Source of the DNA: CAYYFX01 sp046330135
GTDB lineage: Bacteria > ARS69
Length of the DNA stretch: 64,000 nt
Assembly: GCA_046330135.1 (NCBI GenBank)
Contig: JAXLTI010000003.1
Location: 1,178,001 to 1,242,000 of the forward strand
Direction of reading: 5' to 3'
Positions within the stretch are counted from its first letter, which is position 1; each line of letters starts with the position of its first letter. The position numbers were made by a program, and so were the translations under genes. Under the pieces are notes generated by a model, which saw nothing but the letters and a program-made list of their open reading frames with translations, was not told the DNA's origin and did no database searches. This document shows positions 24,534 to 33,824 of this stretch, one piece after another.

Positions 24534-24563
24534 TTGTCGATCCGCGCTCCGGCCCGTTATCCT
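24534..24563 (+). promoter_or_regulatory. sigma70-type promoter for the M42 peptidase gene
   Basis: TTGTCG (24534-24539) is followed after 18 bases by TATCCT (24558-24563), 39 bases before the ATG. Both hexamers and the spacing are reasonable. Confidence 0.55.
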
Positions 24564-24602
24564 GCGCCGCCACCGGTCCCCGCCTCATCTCCAGGAGATC
24601 CC

Positions 24603-25667
24603 ATGCGCCCGGAGTCCAAGGACTTCCTCGTCCGCCTCCTCGACGAGCCCTCCCCCAGCAATTACGAAGCGAACGCGCAGCGCCTCTGGCGCGAGTACGT
24701 CGAGCCGTTCGTCGACCGCGTGGAGGTCGACGTGTACGGGAACCACACCGCGATTCTCGAGGGGCGCGGCGAGGCTTCCGTGATGATCGTGGGGCACTCG
24801 GACGAGGTCGGGCTCATCGTCAAGCGCATCGACGAGGAGGGCCATCTCCGCTTCGGCAAGATCGGTGGCGTGGATCCGGCCGTGCTGGCGGGAACGCGGG
24901 TGCGCGTGCTCGCCGCGAAGGGCATCGTGCCGGGCGTCGTGGGGCTGCCGGCCATCCACCTCCTGCCCCGGGGCGAGACGTCGAAGACGCCGAAGCTCGA
25001 AGACCTCACGATCGACATCGGGGCGAAGAACAAGCGGGACGCGCAGCGCTTGGTGGCGGTCGGCGATCCCGTGATCTTCGGCGAGGACTTCCGCGAGATG
25101 GCGAACGGCTTCGCCAGCCACCGCGCCTTCGACAACCGCATGGGATGCTGGATCGTCGCCGAGGCGCTGCGGCAGGCGTCGCGCGCGCGGGGACGGCGCG
25201 TCACGGTGTACGGCGTCTCGTCGGTGCAGGAGGAGACGGGCGTTTGGGGCGCGGGGCTCGTCGCGGACCGGTACATGCCCACGCTGGCCGTCGCGGTCGA
25301 CGTCTGTCACGACACGTCCACGCCCGGCATCTCGAAGAGCGGTTACGTGGACCTCCGCTGCGGGAAGGGCCCCGTGCTCACGCGCGGCGTGCGCACGAGC
25401 CGTCGCGTCTTCGCGCTGATGGAGGCCGCGGCGAAGGCCGCGAAGGTGTCCGTGCAGGTGGACGTGGACGAAGGGCACACGTTCACGGACGCGGACCCGA
25501 TCTCGGCGCGGCGCACCGGCGTGCCGGTGCAGGTCCTCGGCGTGCCGTGCCGGTACATGCACACGCCGTGCGAGGTCATCAACCTGGACGATCTCGAGAA
25601 GGCGGCCGCGCTGCTCGGCCACTTCGTGTCCACGCTGCCCGCGCGCCTGGAGCTCGGTCCGAAGTAG
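24603..25667 (+). CDS. M42-family aminopeptidase
   Basis: The 354-residue product is a di-zinc aminopeptidase or deblocking enzyme related to tetrahedral aminopeptidases. Likely metal ligands and catalytic residues are visible: His65 in GHSDEVG, Asp177 in FDNRMG, the Glu pair 210-211 in VQEETGVWGA, Asp233 in VAVDVCHDT, and a late histidine in RYMHTPCE. Length is normal. CAGGAG lies six bases before the ATG. A more divergent relative is encoded at 37074. Confidence 0.92.
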   Translation: MRPESKDFLVRLLDEPSPSNYEANAQRLWREYVEPFVDRVEVDVYGNHTAILEGRGEASVMIVGHSDEVGLIVKRIDEEGHLRFGKIGGVDPAVLAGTRVRVLAAKGIVPGVVGLPAIHLLPRGETSKTPKLEDLTIDIGAKNKRDAQRLVAVGDPVIFGEDFREMANGFASHRAFDNRMGCWIVAEALRQASRARGRRVTVYGVSSVQEETGVWGAGLVADRYMPTLAVAVDVCHDTSTPGISKSGYVDLRCGKGPVLTRGVRTSRRVFALMEAAAKAAKVSVQVDVDEGHTFTDADPISARRTGVPVQVLGVPCRYMHTPCEVINLDDLEKAAALLGHFVSTLPARLELGPK

Positions 25668-25728
25668 TCGCGCGGCCCTCGCCGGGCTTCCGGGAAGGGG
25701 GGCGCTCCGGGCGCGGAAGGAGGGTCCG

Positions 25729-26082
25729 ATGATCTACGAGCATCGCTCCCAGCCGCTGCTGTCGGGGCGGCTCTTCGTTCGTCGCGTCGTCCGGCACGGG
25801 CTCGCGGCCGGGGGGCTCCTCGCCGCCGCGCTCGCCATCGGGTTGTTCGGCTACCACGCGACGGAGGGGCTCTCCTGGATCGACGCGCTCCTCAACGCCT
25901 CGATGATCCTCGGGGGAATGGGCCCGGTGAGCGAGATCCGCACGACGGCCGGCAAGCTCTTCGCGTCGGCCTACGCGCTCTTCTCGGGCGTGCTCTTCCT
26001 CGCCGTGGCGGGAGTCCTCCTCGCGCCGCTCGTGCACCGCATGCTGCACCGCCTCCACCTGGAGTCGGGCGAAGGGAAGTGA
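25729..26082 (+). CDS. small two-helix membrane protein with a channel-like pore loop
   Basis: The 117-residue product has hydrophobic segments at about 23-43 and 84-104. Between them is a re-entrant-looking loop, SWIDALLNASMILGGMGPV, that sits where two-helix potassium channels have pore helix and filter. The filter itself (TVGYG) is absent, so ion selectivity cannot be claimed. Similar small proteins occur in many Gram-negative genomes without known function. A GGAGGG site lies five bases before the ATG. It is 61 bases after the M42 gene and may be co-transcribed. Confidence 0.7.
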   Translation: MIYEHRSQPLLSGRLFVRRVVRHGLAAGGLLAAALAIGLFGYHATEGLSWIDALLNASMILGGMGPVSEIRTTAGKLFASAYALFSGVLFLAVAGVLLAPLVHRMLHRLHLESGEGK

Positions 26083-26146
26083 GCGTCGCGGCCGGCGCGA
26101 CGCCGCGACGCGGGCCGCGCCGCTCTCTCCGCATCGGCGCGCTCGG

Positions 26147-27781
26147 TCACCGGACGTCGGACACCGTGGCGATGGCCCGCGCCACGAGCGGCAGGTTGAG
26201 GATCCGCTGATAGGCGATGTAGCGGGGCTCCCAGATCGTGGCGTACTTCGCCTTGTACGCGCGGAGCCCGCGGTAGCTGAACAGGAAGTTGAGGCGCTGC
26301 ATGAACTGGTGGACCGCCTCCTCCTCGGGCGAGGGATCCTCGGACTCCTGGAAGCCCGACATCGGCGCCAGGCCGAGGCTGAAGCGCTCGAGGCCCGCGT
26401 CGCGACTCGCGAGGAGCACCTTCGTGAAGAGGAAGTCCATGACGCCGTTCGGCGCGTCGGCGCGGTGGCGCATGAGGTCCAGCACGGTGTCGCCCTTGCG
26501 GTAGCAGGGCACGAGGTTCAGGAACGCCTGCATGTTCCCGCTCGCGTCCACGGCCGCCCGCAGCGGCGTGGCGCGCACGTAGCTGGGGCGGAACTGCCCG
26601 AGCGTGAACGTCCGCTCGCGGCGTCCGGGAATGGACAGCCACTGGTCGGACACCACCTTCGCGCGCGCGATCACGTCTTCCGGGACGGGCGGCTCCCACG
26701 CTTCCAGCCGCAGCCCGTCCTTCTCGAGCTTGTTGACCCGGTTCGCGAGCTTCTTGAACGCGGGCGTCCCCGGCCCGAAGCGCGCGAGGTCCACGATGGC
26801 TTCGTCGCCGATCTTCAGCTTGCGGAAGCCCAGGCCCTCGTACATGGGGAGGTGGTCCGGCAGGATCTGGTGGAACGCCACGCGCCAGTCGTTGCGGTCG
26901 CACATGGCGAGGAACGCTCGCGTGGTGGCTTCGAGCTCGCCCTCGGGGCCCACGGGATCGCCGAGCGTGATCGCGTACCCGGCGCCCACGCGATACGAGA
27001 TCACGCAGCTCTCGCCGCGCGGCCCGAAGAAGAGGGACTTGTCGCGCCAGAGCTTGAAGTAGTCGAGCGAGTTCCGGCCGTACGCGCGAATCAGGTCCGC
27101 GGCGCGCCGGCGCTCGTGCGGCCGGACGCGAAGCCGGTAGCGGACCGGGCGATAGAGGCTGTACGCGGTGTAGAGGACCGCGACCCAGGTCACGATGAGC
27201 AGCGAGAGCAGGAAGCGGTGCGCGAAGCGCGTGTGCGGCTCGAGCGTGGGGTCGCCCGCGAGCGCGAGGAAGCCGACGGTGGTGCGGATCGAGTCGCCGA
27301 TCGTGAAGTTGATGCCGAAGTCGCGGCTGTCCAGGTACCAGAAGCCGGCCACGCCGTAGACCAGCACGGCGCACAGACCGATGCCGAGGCGCGCGGCCAC
27401 CGCCAGCGGATTCGGCACGCCGCTCAGCACCGTGAAGTGGCGCCGGCCTGCCAGGAGGAACGCGCCGACGGCGAGCGAGCAGATCGCCGAGAAGATGTTG
27501 AGGTCGCGCGTGAGGTGGAAGGCCGCGGCGAGCAAGGAGACGGCGACGACGATCTGGAGCGCTCGACGCTTCCTCCGGTAGATGTTGACCGAGGAGACGG
27601 CGAGCACGAGGCCCACGAGGACCGTGAGAATGTGCGAAAGGTGCGCGAACTCGAGCGGGAAGCCCCGCGCGATGTGCATGGCGTCGCCGCGCAACCGAGC
27701 CGTCGCCCCGGAGAGGAGGTTGACCAGCCCTCCGAGGAACGTGATCAGCGCGGCCGCCGAGAGGTAGATGCGTCGGCGCAT
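26147..27781 (-). CDS. MprF-like protein with DUF2156 (aminoacyl-phosphatidylglycerol synthase-type) domain
   Basis: The 544-residue protein has six to seven membrane helices in its first 220 residues and a soluble GNAT-like DUF2156 domain in the rest. The latter has YGRNSLDYFKLWRDKSLFF, GYAITLGDPVGP, FHQILPDHLPMYEGLGFRKLKIGDEAIVDL and APNGVMDFLFT blocks. MprF proteins transfer lysine or alanine from tRNA to phosphatidylglycerol, reducing surface charge. The membrane part here is shorter than in Staphylococcus MprF, so the flippase half may be reduced, as in many Gram-negative relatives. The donor amino acid is not predictable. Confidence 0.85.
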   Translation of the reverse strand: MRRRIYLSAAALITFLGGLVNLLSGATARLRGDAMHIARGFPLEFAHLSHILTVLVGLVLAVSSVNIYRRKRRALQIVVAVSLLAAAFHLTRDLNIFSAICSLAVGAFLLAGRRHFTVLSGVPNPLAVAARLGIGLCAVLVYGVAGFWYLDSRDFGINFTIGDSIRTTVGFLALAGDPTLEPHTRFAHRFLLSLLIVTWVAVLYTAYSLYRPVRYRLRVRPHERRRAADLIRAYGRNSLDYFKLWRDKSLFFGPRGESCVISYRVGAGYAITLGDPVGPEGELEATTRAFLAMCDRNDWRVAFHQILPDHLPMYEGLGFRKLKIGDEAIVDLARFGPGTPAFKKLANRVNKLEKDGLRLEAWEPPVPEDVIARAKVVSDQWLSIPGRRERTFTLGQFRPSYVRATPLRAAVDASGNMQAFLNLVPCYRKGDTVLDLMRHRADAPNGVMDFLFTKVLLASRDAGLERFSLGLAPMSGFQESEDPSPEEEAVHQFMQRLNFLFSYRGLRAYKAKYATIWEPRYIAYQRILNLPLVARAIATVSDVR

Positions 27782-27843
27782 GACCGGCGGAAGGGTAGCA
27801 CGCTCCGGCGAGGACGCCCCAGCGCTTCCGCCCCGGGGGCGGC

Positions 27844-27873
27844 TTGTGCGCCGGGTCGTGCGGGGGCTAGGAT
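27844..27873 (+). promoter_or_regulatory. candidate promoter for the exported Gly/Pro-repeat protein
   Basis: TTGTGC (27844-27849), 18 bases, TAGGAT (27868-27873), with the ATG 32 bases downstream. The match is moderate. Confidence 0.45.
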
Positions 27874-27905
27874 CTCGCGCCCCTGATCACGCGCGGAGGT
27901 CCCCG

Positions 27906-28961
27906 ATGCGCTTCGCCGAATCTTCCATTCCGATCCTCGTCGCCGCCCTGCTCACGGGCGCCGCCGGAGCCGCGCCCGCCAAGCCGGCACCGCCCCCCAC
28001 CGCACCCCCCGCGGCCGCCTCCGCCACGGCGCCCTCCGCGTCGACGACGTCCCTGCCGGACTGGCGCGAGCCCGAGGCTTACTCCGTCGACCTGGTGATG
28101 AGCGGCGAGGGGCAGACCTTCACGATGGAGCGCGCCGTCGACCACGGGCGCATGCGATCGCACATCGCGATGGACCAAGAGCACGAGATGGTCCTCCTCG
28201 AGCTGCCGGACGAGAAAGGCACGACGTACACGCTCATGCCCTCGCAGAAGATGGCGCTCAAGCAGACCGCGGAAGACACGGCGACCATGATGGCCCAGGC
28301 GGGCGGCGCGGCCGAGCGGGCCGAGGCGGCCGAGCCCCGCGAGCGGCCGGACGCGGCCGCGGCGAGTGGCGCGCCGCCGGCGGACGTGAAGATCGAGCTG
28401 CTCGGGACGGAGGCGATCGACGGGAAGAGCGCGCGCAAGTACCGCGTGACCTCGCCCGAGGGCTCGGGTCTCGCCTGGTTCGACGCGCAGTCGAACGCGC
28501 CCGTCCGCATGGAGTCGGAGGTCGAGGGGAAGAAGGGCGTCATCGAGTGGAAGAACTGGAAGGTCGGACCGCAGAAGGCCGAGCTCTTCGAGGTCCCGAA
28601 GGACTACCAAGTGCAGGACGTGGGCGCGATGATGGAGATGATGAAGGGCATGAGCGGCCGGCAGTTCGGCGGGATGGCCCAGGGCTCGCCGGGCGGCGGG
28701 ATGCCCGGCGGCGTGCCGGGCGGAATGCCGGGCGGAATGCCGGGCGGAATGCCGGGCGGGTTTCCGGGCGGGATGCCCGGCGGAATGGGCATGGGCGGCA
28801 TGGGCCAGCGGATGGGCTCGCAATTCGGCGCGCAGTTCGGCTCGACGCTGGGCGCCAGCTTCGGCGGGCCGCTCGGCGCGATGGCGGGCCACTACATCGG
28901 CGGCAAGGTCGGCGGGTTCCTCGGCAAGAAGGTGGCGGGCGCGGTGACGCCGGGGAACTAG
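27906..28961 (+). CDS. exported protein with DUF4412-like domain, PGGM tandem repeat and glycine-zipper tail
   Basis: The 351-residue product has a signal peptide (about 1-22) and an Ala/Pro-rich linker. A beta-rich central domain (about 60-235) includes GEGQTFTMERAVDHGRMRSHIA and WKNWKVGPQKAELFEVPKDYQ, resembling DUF4412-type periplasmic proteins. It continues with a PGG(M/V/F) repeat array (about 265-295) and ends in a glycine-rich segment, FGGPLGAMAGHYIGGKVGGFLGKKVAG, that looks like a membrane-interacting glycine zipper. The function is unknown. CGGAGG lies six bases before the ATG. Repeat number may vary between strains. Confidence 0.75.
   Translation: MRFAESSIPILVAALLTGAAGAAPAKPAPPPTAPPAAASATAPSASTTSLPDWREPEAYSVDLVMSGEGQTFTMERAVDHGRMRSHIAMDQEHEMVLLELPDEKGTTYTLMPSQKMALKQTAEDTATMMAQAGGAAERAEAAEPRERPDAAAASGAPPADVKIELLGTEAIDGKSARKYRVTSPEGSGLAWFDAQSNAPVRMESEVEGKKGVIEWKNWKVGPQKAELFEVPKDYQVQDVGAMMEMMKGMSGRQFGGMAQGSPGGGMPGGVPGGMPGGMPGGMPGGFPGGMPGGMGMGGMGQRMGSQFGAQFGSTLGASFGGPLGAMAGHYIGGKVGGFLGKKVAGAVTPGN
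28693..28788 (+). repeat. 12 bp tandem repeat inside the exported Gly/Pro protein gene
   Basis: About eight units of the form CCGGGCGGAATG, some with third-base or single-codon changes, encode PGGM, PGGV and PGGF. Three consecutive central units are identical, which suggests recent duplication by slippage. Confidence 0.85.
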
Positions 28962-29007
28962 CGCTCCCTGCTTCGGCCGCGTCGGAGGGAGCTTCGAGCG
29001 CGGCGGG

Positions 29008-31167
29008 CTAGCGCTGCGGGGCGCGCGGCGCGGCGTGCTGCGCGGCGTCCACCCACACGGCCACGCGCCGCGTTCGCGGCCGCCATCCCGGCTCGACGCC
29101 CTGGAGCGCCTTCGACAGCGCGGAAGCGTCGCGCCCGGCCAGGTCGGCGATGCTGTGGACGCCCACGGCGTCCAGGCGGCGGGCATTCGCCGTTCCGATT
29201 CCGCGGAGCAGGACGAGCCGGCAGTGGTTCTGGAGGCGTGCCAGCTCCTCCTCGCTGCTCGCGCCGGGGACGTGCAGCCGCCCGCCGTCGATGAGCGTGA
29301 GGAGACCCTTCACGTCGTGGTAGCCGTGGCCGTGCGCGTACTGCGCCACGCCGTCCGGAATGGCCGGCACGTCCTCGGGACGCGGCGTCCGCGAGTCCAC
29401 CGTCCAGCGGTCCATGCCTTCGAGGACGAGGAGCGAGACCAGCGCGGTCCACGCGATCAGCGACAGTCGGGCGCCCTTCGAGAGAATGTGCATGCCCGCC
29501 GGCGCCGGCGGTGCGTCCTCGCCGGAGGCAGGCGCGACCGCGGGAGCGGGACGCTCCGGCGCCGTCCAGTCGGGGAGAAGCCCGATGTAGACCAACGCGC
29601 GCGCCATGGACCAGCACGCGAGCGCGAAGGGGGCGAACCCGACGAACCCGAGGAGCGGCATCTCGAACAGCTTGAAGTGCGCGAATCCGGGCACCGTGTA
29701 GATCCACTTCCCGCCGGCGACGAAGTTCGCGGCCTCCCAGAAGATCCCGCAGCCCATGCCCGCGATCAGCAGCCGGAAGATGCGGCCGGGCCGCCCGGCG
29801 GCCATCTCACCGAGGAGCGACGTCGCGCCGCGCCGATGCAGCCAGGGCTCGAGCAGCAGCACCGGGACGCCCCAGACCAGCGCGAAGAAGAACGTGGGCA
29901 GCGCGAGCACCAGCGCGGTGCACGCGAGCCCGGCGCGGAGGCAGATGCGCTCCAGCGTGGGCGTCACCTCGAAGGGCCGCGTGCGGAGTCGATCGAACGT
30001 GCCCCGGACCCCCTGGAGCTCCTCCAGGAAGAAGATGCCGGGGAGGACCGTGGCGAACGCGAGCGCCACGCCCACGCGGCGGGCGAACCACTCGTCGGGC
30101 ACGCCCACGTAGTACCAGTCCTCGAGGCGGAAGTTCAGCAGCTCGAAGAAGAGCCAGACGGGGATCGACCACGCGGCGAGCGCGCCCACCTGCCGGATTC
30201 GTCCGGTGAAGATGGAGTGCGCGCGGGAGTGCCTCGCGGTGAGGTGGTTCACCGTCAGGAGGAACGGAACCCACGCGAAGAGGTAGAACCACGTGTAGAA
30301 CGGCTCGACGTGCATCACCGAGAGCGTCGCGGCCCCGGCGAAGAGGATGAAGGCGAGCATCGTGACGATGGACGACGCGAGCGGCGCCTCCGGACGCGCG
30401 GCGCGCGAGCGGACGCGCGGCTCGACCGTCAGCATCGGCGGAGCGGGCGCGGGCGCCGGGATCTTCGCCGGCCGCGGAAGCTTCGCGGTGGGCGGACGCT
30501 TCGGCGGTGCGGCCAGCTTCGTCGTGGATTCCGGTCGCGGCTCCCGGGGGGTGCGCGTCTTCGAGAAGTCCGGCTGGACGAAGAGATCCTCGATGTCCCG
30601 GTCCGCCGACGACGGGCGCGCCGCGGGCGCGGGCGCGAAAGCCGCTTCCGGCGCGGCGGCCGCGCGCGGCGGCAGCGGGGGAGGCGGCGGCTTCGGCAGC
30701 GGCGGCGGCGGCGGGAACGCGGCGGACGTTTCGCGCCGCGCCCAGTGGGGCCGAGCCCCGTCGCGCTCCGAAGACGGGCCGGGGCTCGTCTCGCTCGGGG
30801 CGGCGGGCGTCGTCACGCTCGGGGGAGCGGCCGCCGGCGGACGCGGGGGCGGCTCCATCTCGAGCGCGGCCGCGTCGCGCACGATCACGAGGCTGCCGAG
30901 CTCCAAGGCGTCCGGCTCGCGCGGCGCGGCCGTCTCTTCCGAGGGGCCGGACTTCTCCGACTTGTCGGCGACGAGATCCCGGTGGCGCGGGGAGAGGAAC
31001 GACTCGTCGGCGTAGTTGACGATGACGAGCTCTTGGCTCGTGCCCGCGTCGAGAACGCGCGCGGCTTGCGCCTCTTCCGGCGTCTGCGGCGGGGCCGGCG
31101 CGTCCTCCGCGGCGGGAGGCGCCTCCGGCGGCGCAGAACGATCTTCCTCTTCGCGTGGATCCATCAT
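29008..31167 (-). CDS. large membrane protein with disordered Pro-rich N-terminus and C-terminal helix-hairpin-helix-like domain
   Basis: The 719-residue product was not matched to a named family. Residues 1-265 are Pro, Ala and charge rich with runs of prolines, so probably disordered and cytoplasmic. About ten hydrophobic segments follow between 270 and 590, including HVEPFYTWFYLFAWVPFLLTVNHLTARHSR and WEAANFVAGGKWIYTVPGF. The C-terminal 120 residues are soluble and contain LLRGIGTANARRLDAVGVHSIADLAG, which reads as a helix-hairpin-helix or DUF4332-like fold usually seen in DNA-binding proteins. The combination is unusual. Coding is well supported by length and codon pattern. It is preceded by a 216-base spacer after the DsbD-like gene. 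Confidence 0.75.
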   Translation of the reverse strand: MMDPREEEDRSAPPEAPPAAEDAPAPPQTPEEAQAARVLDAGTSQELVIVNYADESFLSPRHRDLVADKSEKSGPSEETAAPREPDALELGSLVIVRDAAALEMEPPPRPPAAAPPSVTTPAAPSETSPGPSSERDGARPHWARRETSAAFPPPPPLPKPPPPPLPPRAAAAPEAAFAPAPAARPSSADRDIEDLFVQPDFSKTRTPREPRPESTTKLAAPPKRPPTAKLPRPAKIPAPAPAPPMLTVEPRVRSRAARPEAPLASSIVTMLAFILFAGAATLSVMHVEPFYTWFYLFAWVPFLLTVNHLTARHSRAHSIFTGRIRQVGALAAWSIPVWLFFELLNFRLEDWYYVGVPDEWFARRVGVALAFATVLPGIFFLEELQGVRGTFDRLRTRPFEVTPTLERICLRAGLACTALVLALPTFFFALVWGVPVLLLEPWLHRRGATSLLGEMAAGRPGRIFRLLIAGMGCGIFWEAANFVAGGKWIYTVPGFAHFKLFEMPLLGFVGFAPFALACWSMARALVYIGLLPDWTAPERPAPAVAPASGEDAPPAPAGMHILSKGARLSLIAWTALVSLLVLEGMDRWTVDSRTPRPEDVPAIPDGVAQYAHGHGYHDVKGLLTLIDGGRLHVPGASSEEELARLQNHCRLVLLRGIGTANARRLDAVGVHSIADLAGRDASALSKALQGVEPGWRPRTRRVAVWVDAAQHAAPRAPQR

Positions 31168-31383
31168 CGGCGCTCGCTCCCGGCCCGACGCACCCCGGAA
31201 AGATCGGGCGTTCGCGGGCCGAAGTTGACCCTCTCGCGGGTGCGGGGGCGCCTTCCCGGCCGGAACCGGGGCAACGGGACGAAGGGCCGCTCCCGCGCGA
31301 GATCCTGCCGATCTTAGTCAGATTGTCCACGCTCGTGCGCAGAATGTCCCAGGACCGGCGGCTTCTTCCAGCGGCGCAGGCGG

Positions 31384-33738
31384 CTAGGCCCCGGTGCGGC
31401 TGGGCCCGGCCTTCGCGAGGGACTCGAGCACGATCTTCTTGTTGATGATCTCCGGGAGCACGATCGGCGAGTCGAGGTGGCCGGCCGGGTAGACCGCGTA
31501 GAACGGGACGCCGGCGCGGTTGTGGCGGCGGAGGATGTCCGTGATCTCGGGATCGCGTCGCGTCCAGTCCCCCTTGAGAGTGACCACGCTGTTCGTGCGG
31601 AACGCGGCCTCGACTTCGCCGTCCTTCAGCACGGTTCGCTCGTTCACCTTGCAGGTCCAGCACCAGTCCGCCGTGAGATCGAGGAACACGGTGCGGCCGT
31701 CGGCGACCGCATCGGCGAGCGCCTGCGGCGAGTAGGGCCGCCAGGTGATGCCGCCGGCCGTGGTCTCGCTGCGCTCCGAGAGGGAGGCGGCGCCGGCCGC
31801 GCCGTCATTCTCGGGCGAGAAGAGCGGCGCGTGGAGCAGCTGCACGTAACCCACCACGAGGCCGGCGATCGTGAGCGCCCACACCGTGGCGACGCGTCGC
31901 CCCGAGGACGACAGGTCGAGGAACGTGCCGTGCACCCAGCAGAGCACGGCCACGACGAGCAGGAAGCCGGTCATCCGGATGACGCCGTTCAGTCCGATCT
32001 GGGCGCCGAGCACCGCGAGCAGCCACACGAGCGTGGCCAGGAGCAGGAAGCCCATGGCCTGCTTGAAGCGGTCCATCCACACGCCCGGCTTCGGGACGTA
32101 CTTGAGCCATCCCGGGTTCATCGAGAGCAGCACGTAGGGGGCGGCCAGCCCCTCGGCCACCGCGACGAAGATGAGGAGGATCACGTACGGCGGCTGCGAG
32201 AACGCGAAGCCGATGGCCGTGCCGAGCATCGGCGCGGTGCACGGCGTGGCGAGGACCGTGGTCAAGACCCCATGGAAGAACGCGTCGGCGTAGTCCTTGC
32301 GCTCCGCGGCCGCGAAGCCCATCCCGAGCATGGCGGTGATGCCGCCGATCTCGAACACGCCCAGCAGGCTCAGCGAGAACACGAACACGATGACCGCGAG
32401 AGCGGCCACGAAGACCGGGTTCTGGAACTGGAAGCCCCACCCCAGGCGTTCGCCCGCCGCCTGCACGACGATGACGATCGTGGCCAGCGCCAGGAACGAC
32501 GCGAGCACGCCGGCGCCGAACGTGAGGCCGAGCTTCGCGACCTTCGAGCGATGCTCCTGCGCCTTCGAGACGAAGCCCAGCACCTTGAGCGAGACCACCG
32601 GAAGCACGCACGGCATCACGTTCAGGATGATGCCGCCGAGGAACGCCAGGAGGAGATAGCGGAGGAGGTGCCCGCGCTCGGCGGCCTGCGCGGACGCTGC
32701 CGCCGGCGCGGCGGCGAGGGCCTCCTCGGTCAGGAACGGTCCGCTTCCCGGCGCGAAGACCGGGGCGTTCGTCGGATGCGGGACCGCCCCCGCGCTCGCC
32801 ACGCTGAGCGGGAGCTCGAGCGAGAGAAGCCACGGGGCGCCTCCGCCGGCGCGCGCGATCTCCACGACGCCGGGAACGAGCGCGTTGCTGCCGGCGGGCA
32901 CGGACGCGTCGAGGGTGACCGGAACCACGAGGGCGAGATTCTTCCCGTCCGTGCGGAACTCCCCGTCGCGGAACAGGAGCCCGTCCCGGTTGCGGGGGAA
33001 GAACACGGAGGCCTTCGGGTCGAAGCCCGCGAGCCCCTCGAAGACCACCGCCACCTGGCCCTTGCCACCGGCCGGGATGGCGTCCTCGCTCTGGAAGGAA
33101 TGCAGCGCCACTCGCTCCAGGGACGACGCGGGCCGGGGGAGCTGCGCGCGCACCGCCGCGATCTGATCCCGGACCGGGGCGGGCGCGGGGCGCGACGCGG
33201 CTTCCACGGGCAGCCGGATCGAGACGTCCGCCTGGCCGGGGATGCAGATGTCCTTGCACTGGAGCCAGGAGACCGCGCCCTGGATCTGCACCGTCTCGCC
33301 CGGCATCAGCTCCTTCGGCGCCCGCACGTCGGTGAGCAGGATCACGCGGTCCGCGTAGCCGAACGTCACGAGGTCGCCCTCGTCCTGGTAGCGATGCGGG
33401 ACCGGGAAGAGGAGAGGGCCGGCCGAGAAGCCCATCGGCAGCTTCCAGTCGACCGAGGTGGGCAGCCCGGCGTCGCCGCCGTTTTCCCAGTAGGTATGCC
33501 AGCCGGGCGCCATCGTCATCTCGATGGCCAGAACGAAGGAGCTTCCTGCGGCGATCGACGCGACGTCCGAGAGGAGGCGCGCGGTGACGGTGCCGGCGTG
33601 GGAATCCGCCGCGTCCGGCGCGTCTCCGGCGGCGGTGGATCCGGGAGGGATGGCGCGGGCCGGCCCCGTCGCCCCGGCCGCGCCGAGCGCCGCCAGCGCG
33701 ACGACGACGGCGGTGAGGCGCCTTCGCGTCCGGATCAT
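31384..33738 (-). CDS. DsbD/ScsB-like thiol:disulfide transporter with thioredoxin domain
   Basis: The 784-residue membrane protein should carry reducing equivalents from cytoplasmic thioredoxin to the periplasm. It has a signal peptide (about 1-29) and an N-terminal periplasmic domain with APGWHTYWENGGDAG and the cysteine pair in QCKDICIPG. The DsbD transmembrane core follows, with its redox cysteines in MPCVLPVVSLKVLGF and TPCTAPMLGTA. A C-terminal thioredoxin-like domain carries WCWTC at 692-696. The DsbD_N-type domain with a CKDIC motif resembles ScsB-type proteins. The TPR-cytochrome c and other exported cysteine proteins in the window are possible clients. Confidence 0.92.
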   Translation of the reverse strand: MIRTRRRLTAVVVALAALGAAGATGPARAIPPGSTAAGDAPDAADSHAGTVTARLLSDVASIAAGSSFVLAIEMTMAPGWHTYWENGGDAGLPTSVDWKLPMGFSAGPLLFPVPHRYQDEGDLVTFGYADRVILLTDVRAPKELMPGETVQIQGAVSWLQCKDICIPGQADVSIRLPVEAASRPAPAPVRDQIAAVRAQLPRPASSLERVALHSFQSEDAIPAGGKGQVAVVFEGLAGFDPKASVFFPRNRDGLLFRDGEFRTDGKNLALVVPVTLDASVPAGSNALVPGVVEIARAGGGAPWLLSLELPLSVASAGAVPHPTNAPVFAPGSGPFLTEEALAAAPAAASAQAAERGHLLRYLLLAFLGGIILNVMPCVLPVVSLKVLGFVSKAQEHRSKVAKLGLTFGAGVLASFLALATIVIVVQAAGERLGWGFQFQNPVFVAALAVIVFVFSLSLLGVFEIGGITAMLGMGFAAAERKDYADAFFHGVLTTVLATPCTAPMLGTAIGFAFSQPPYVILLIFVAVAEGLAAPYVLLSMNPGWLKYVPKPGVWMDRFKQAMGFLLLATLVWLLAVLGAQIGLNGVIRMTGFLLVVAVLCWVHGTFLDLSSSGRRVATVWALTIAGLVVGYVQLLHAPLFSPENDGAAGAASLSERSETTAGGITWRPYSPQALADAVADGRTVFLDLTADWCWTCKVNERTVLKDGEVEAAFRTNSVVTLKGDWTRRDPEITDILRRHNRAGVPFYAVYPAGHLDSPIVLPEIINKKIVLESLAKAGPSRTGA

Positions 33739-33824
33739 GCCCGCTCCCCCGCGCCACGCGCTCGCATGCGCTCCCTTCCTAACCCGCCCGCGCCTCCGAG
33801 TTCCGTCCGCCCGACCTTCGCCGC

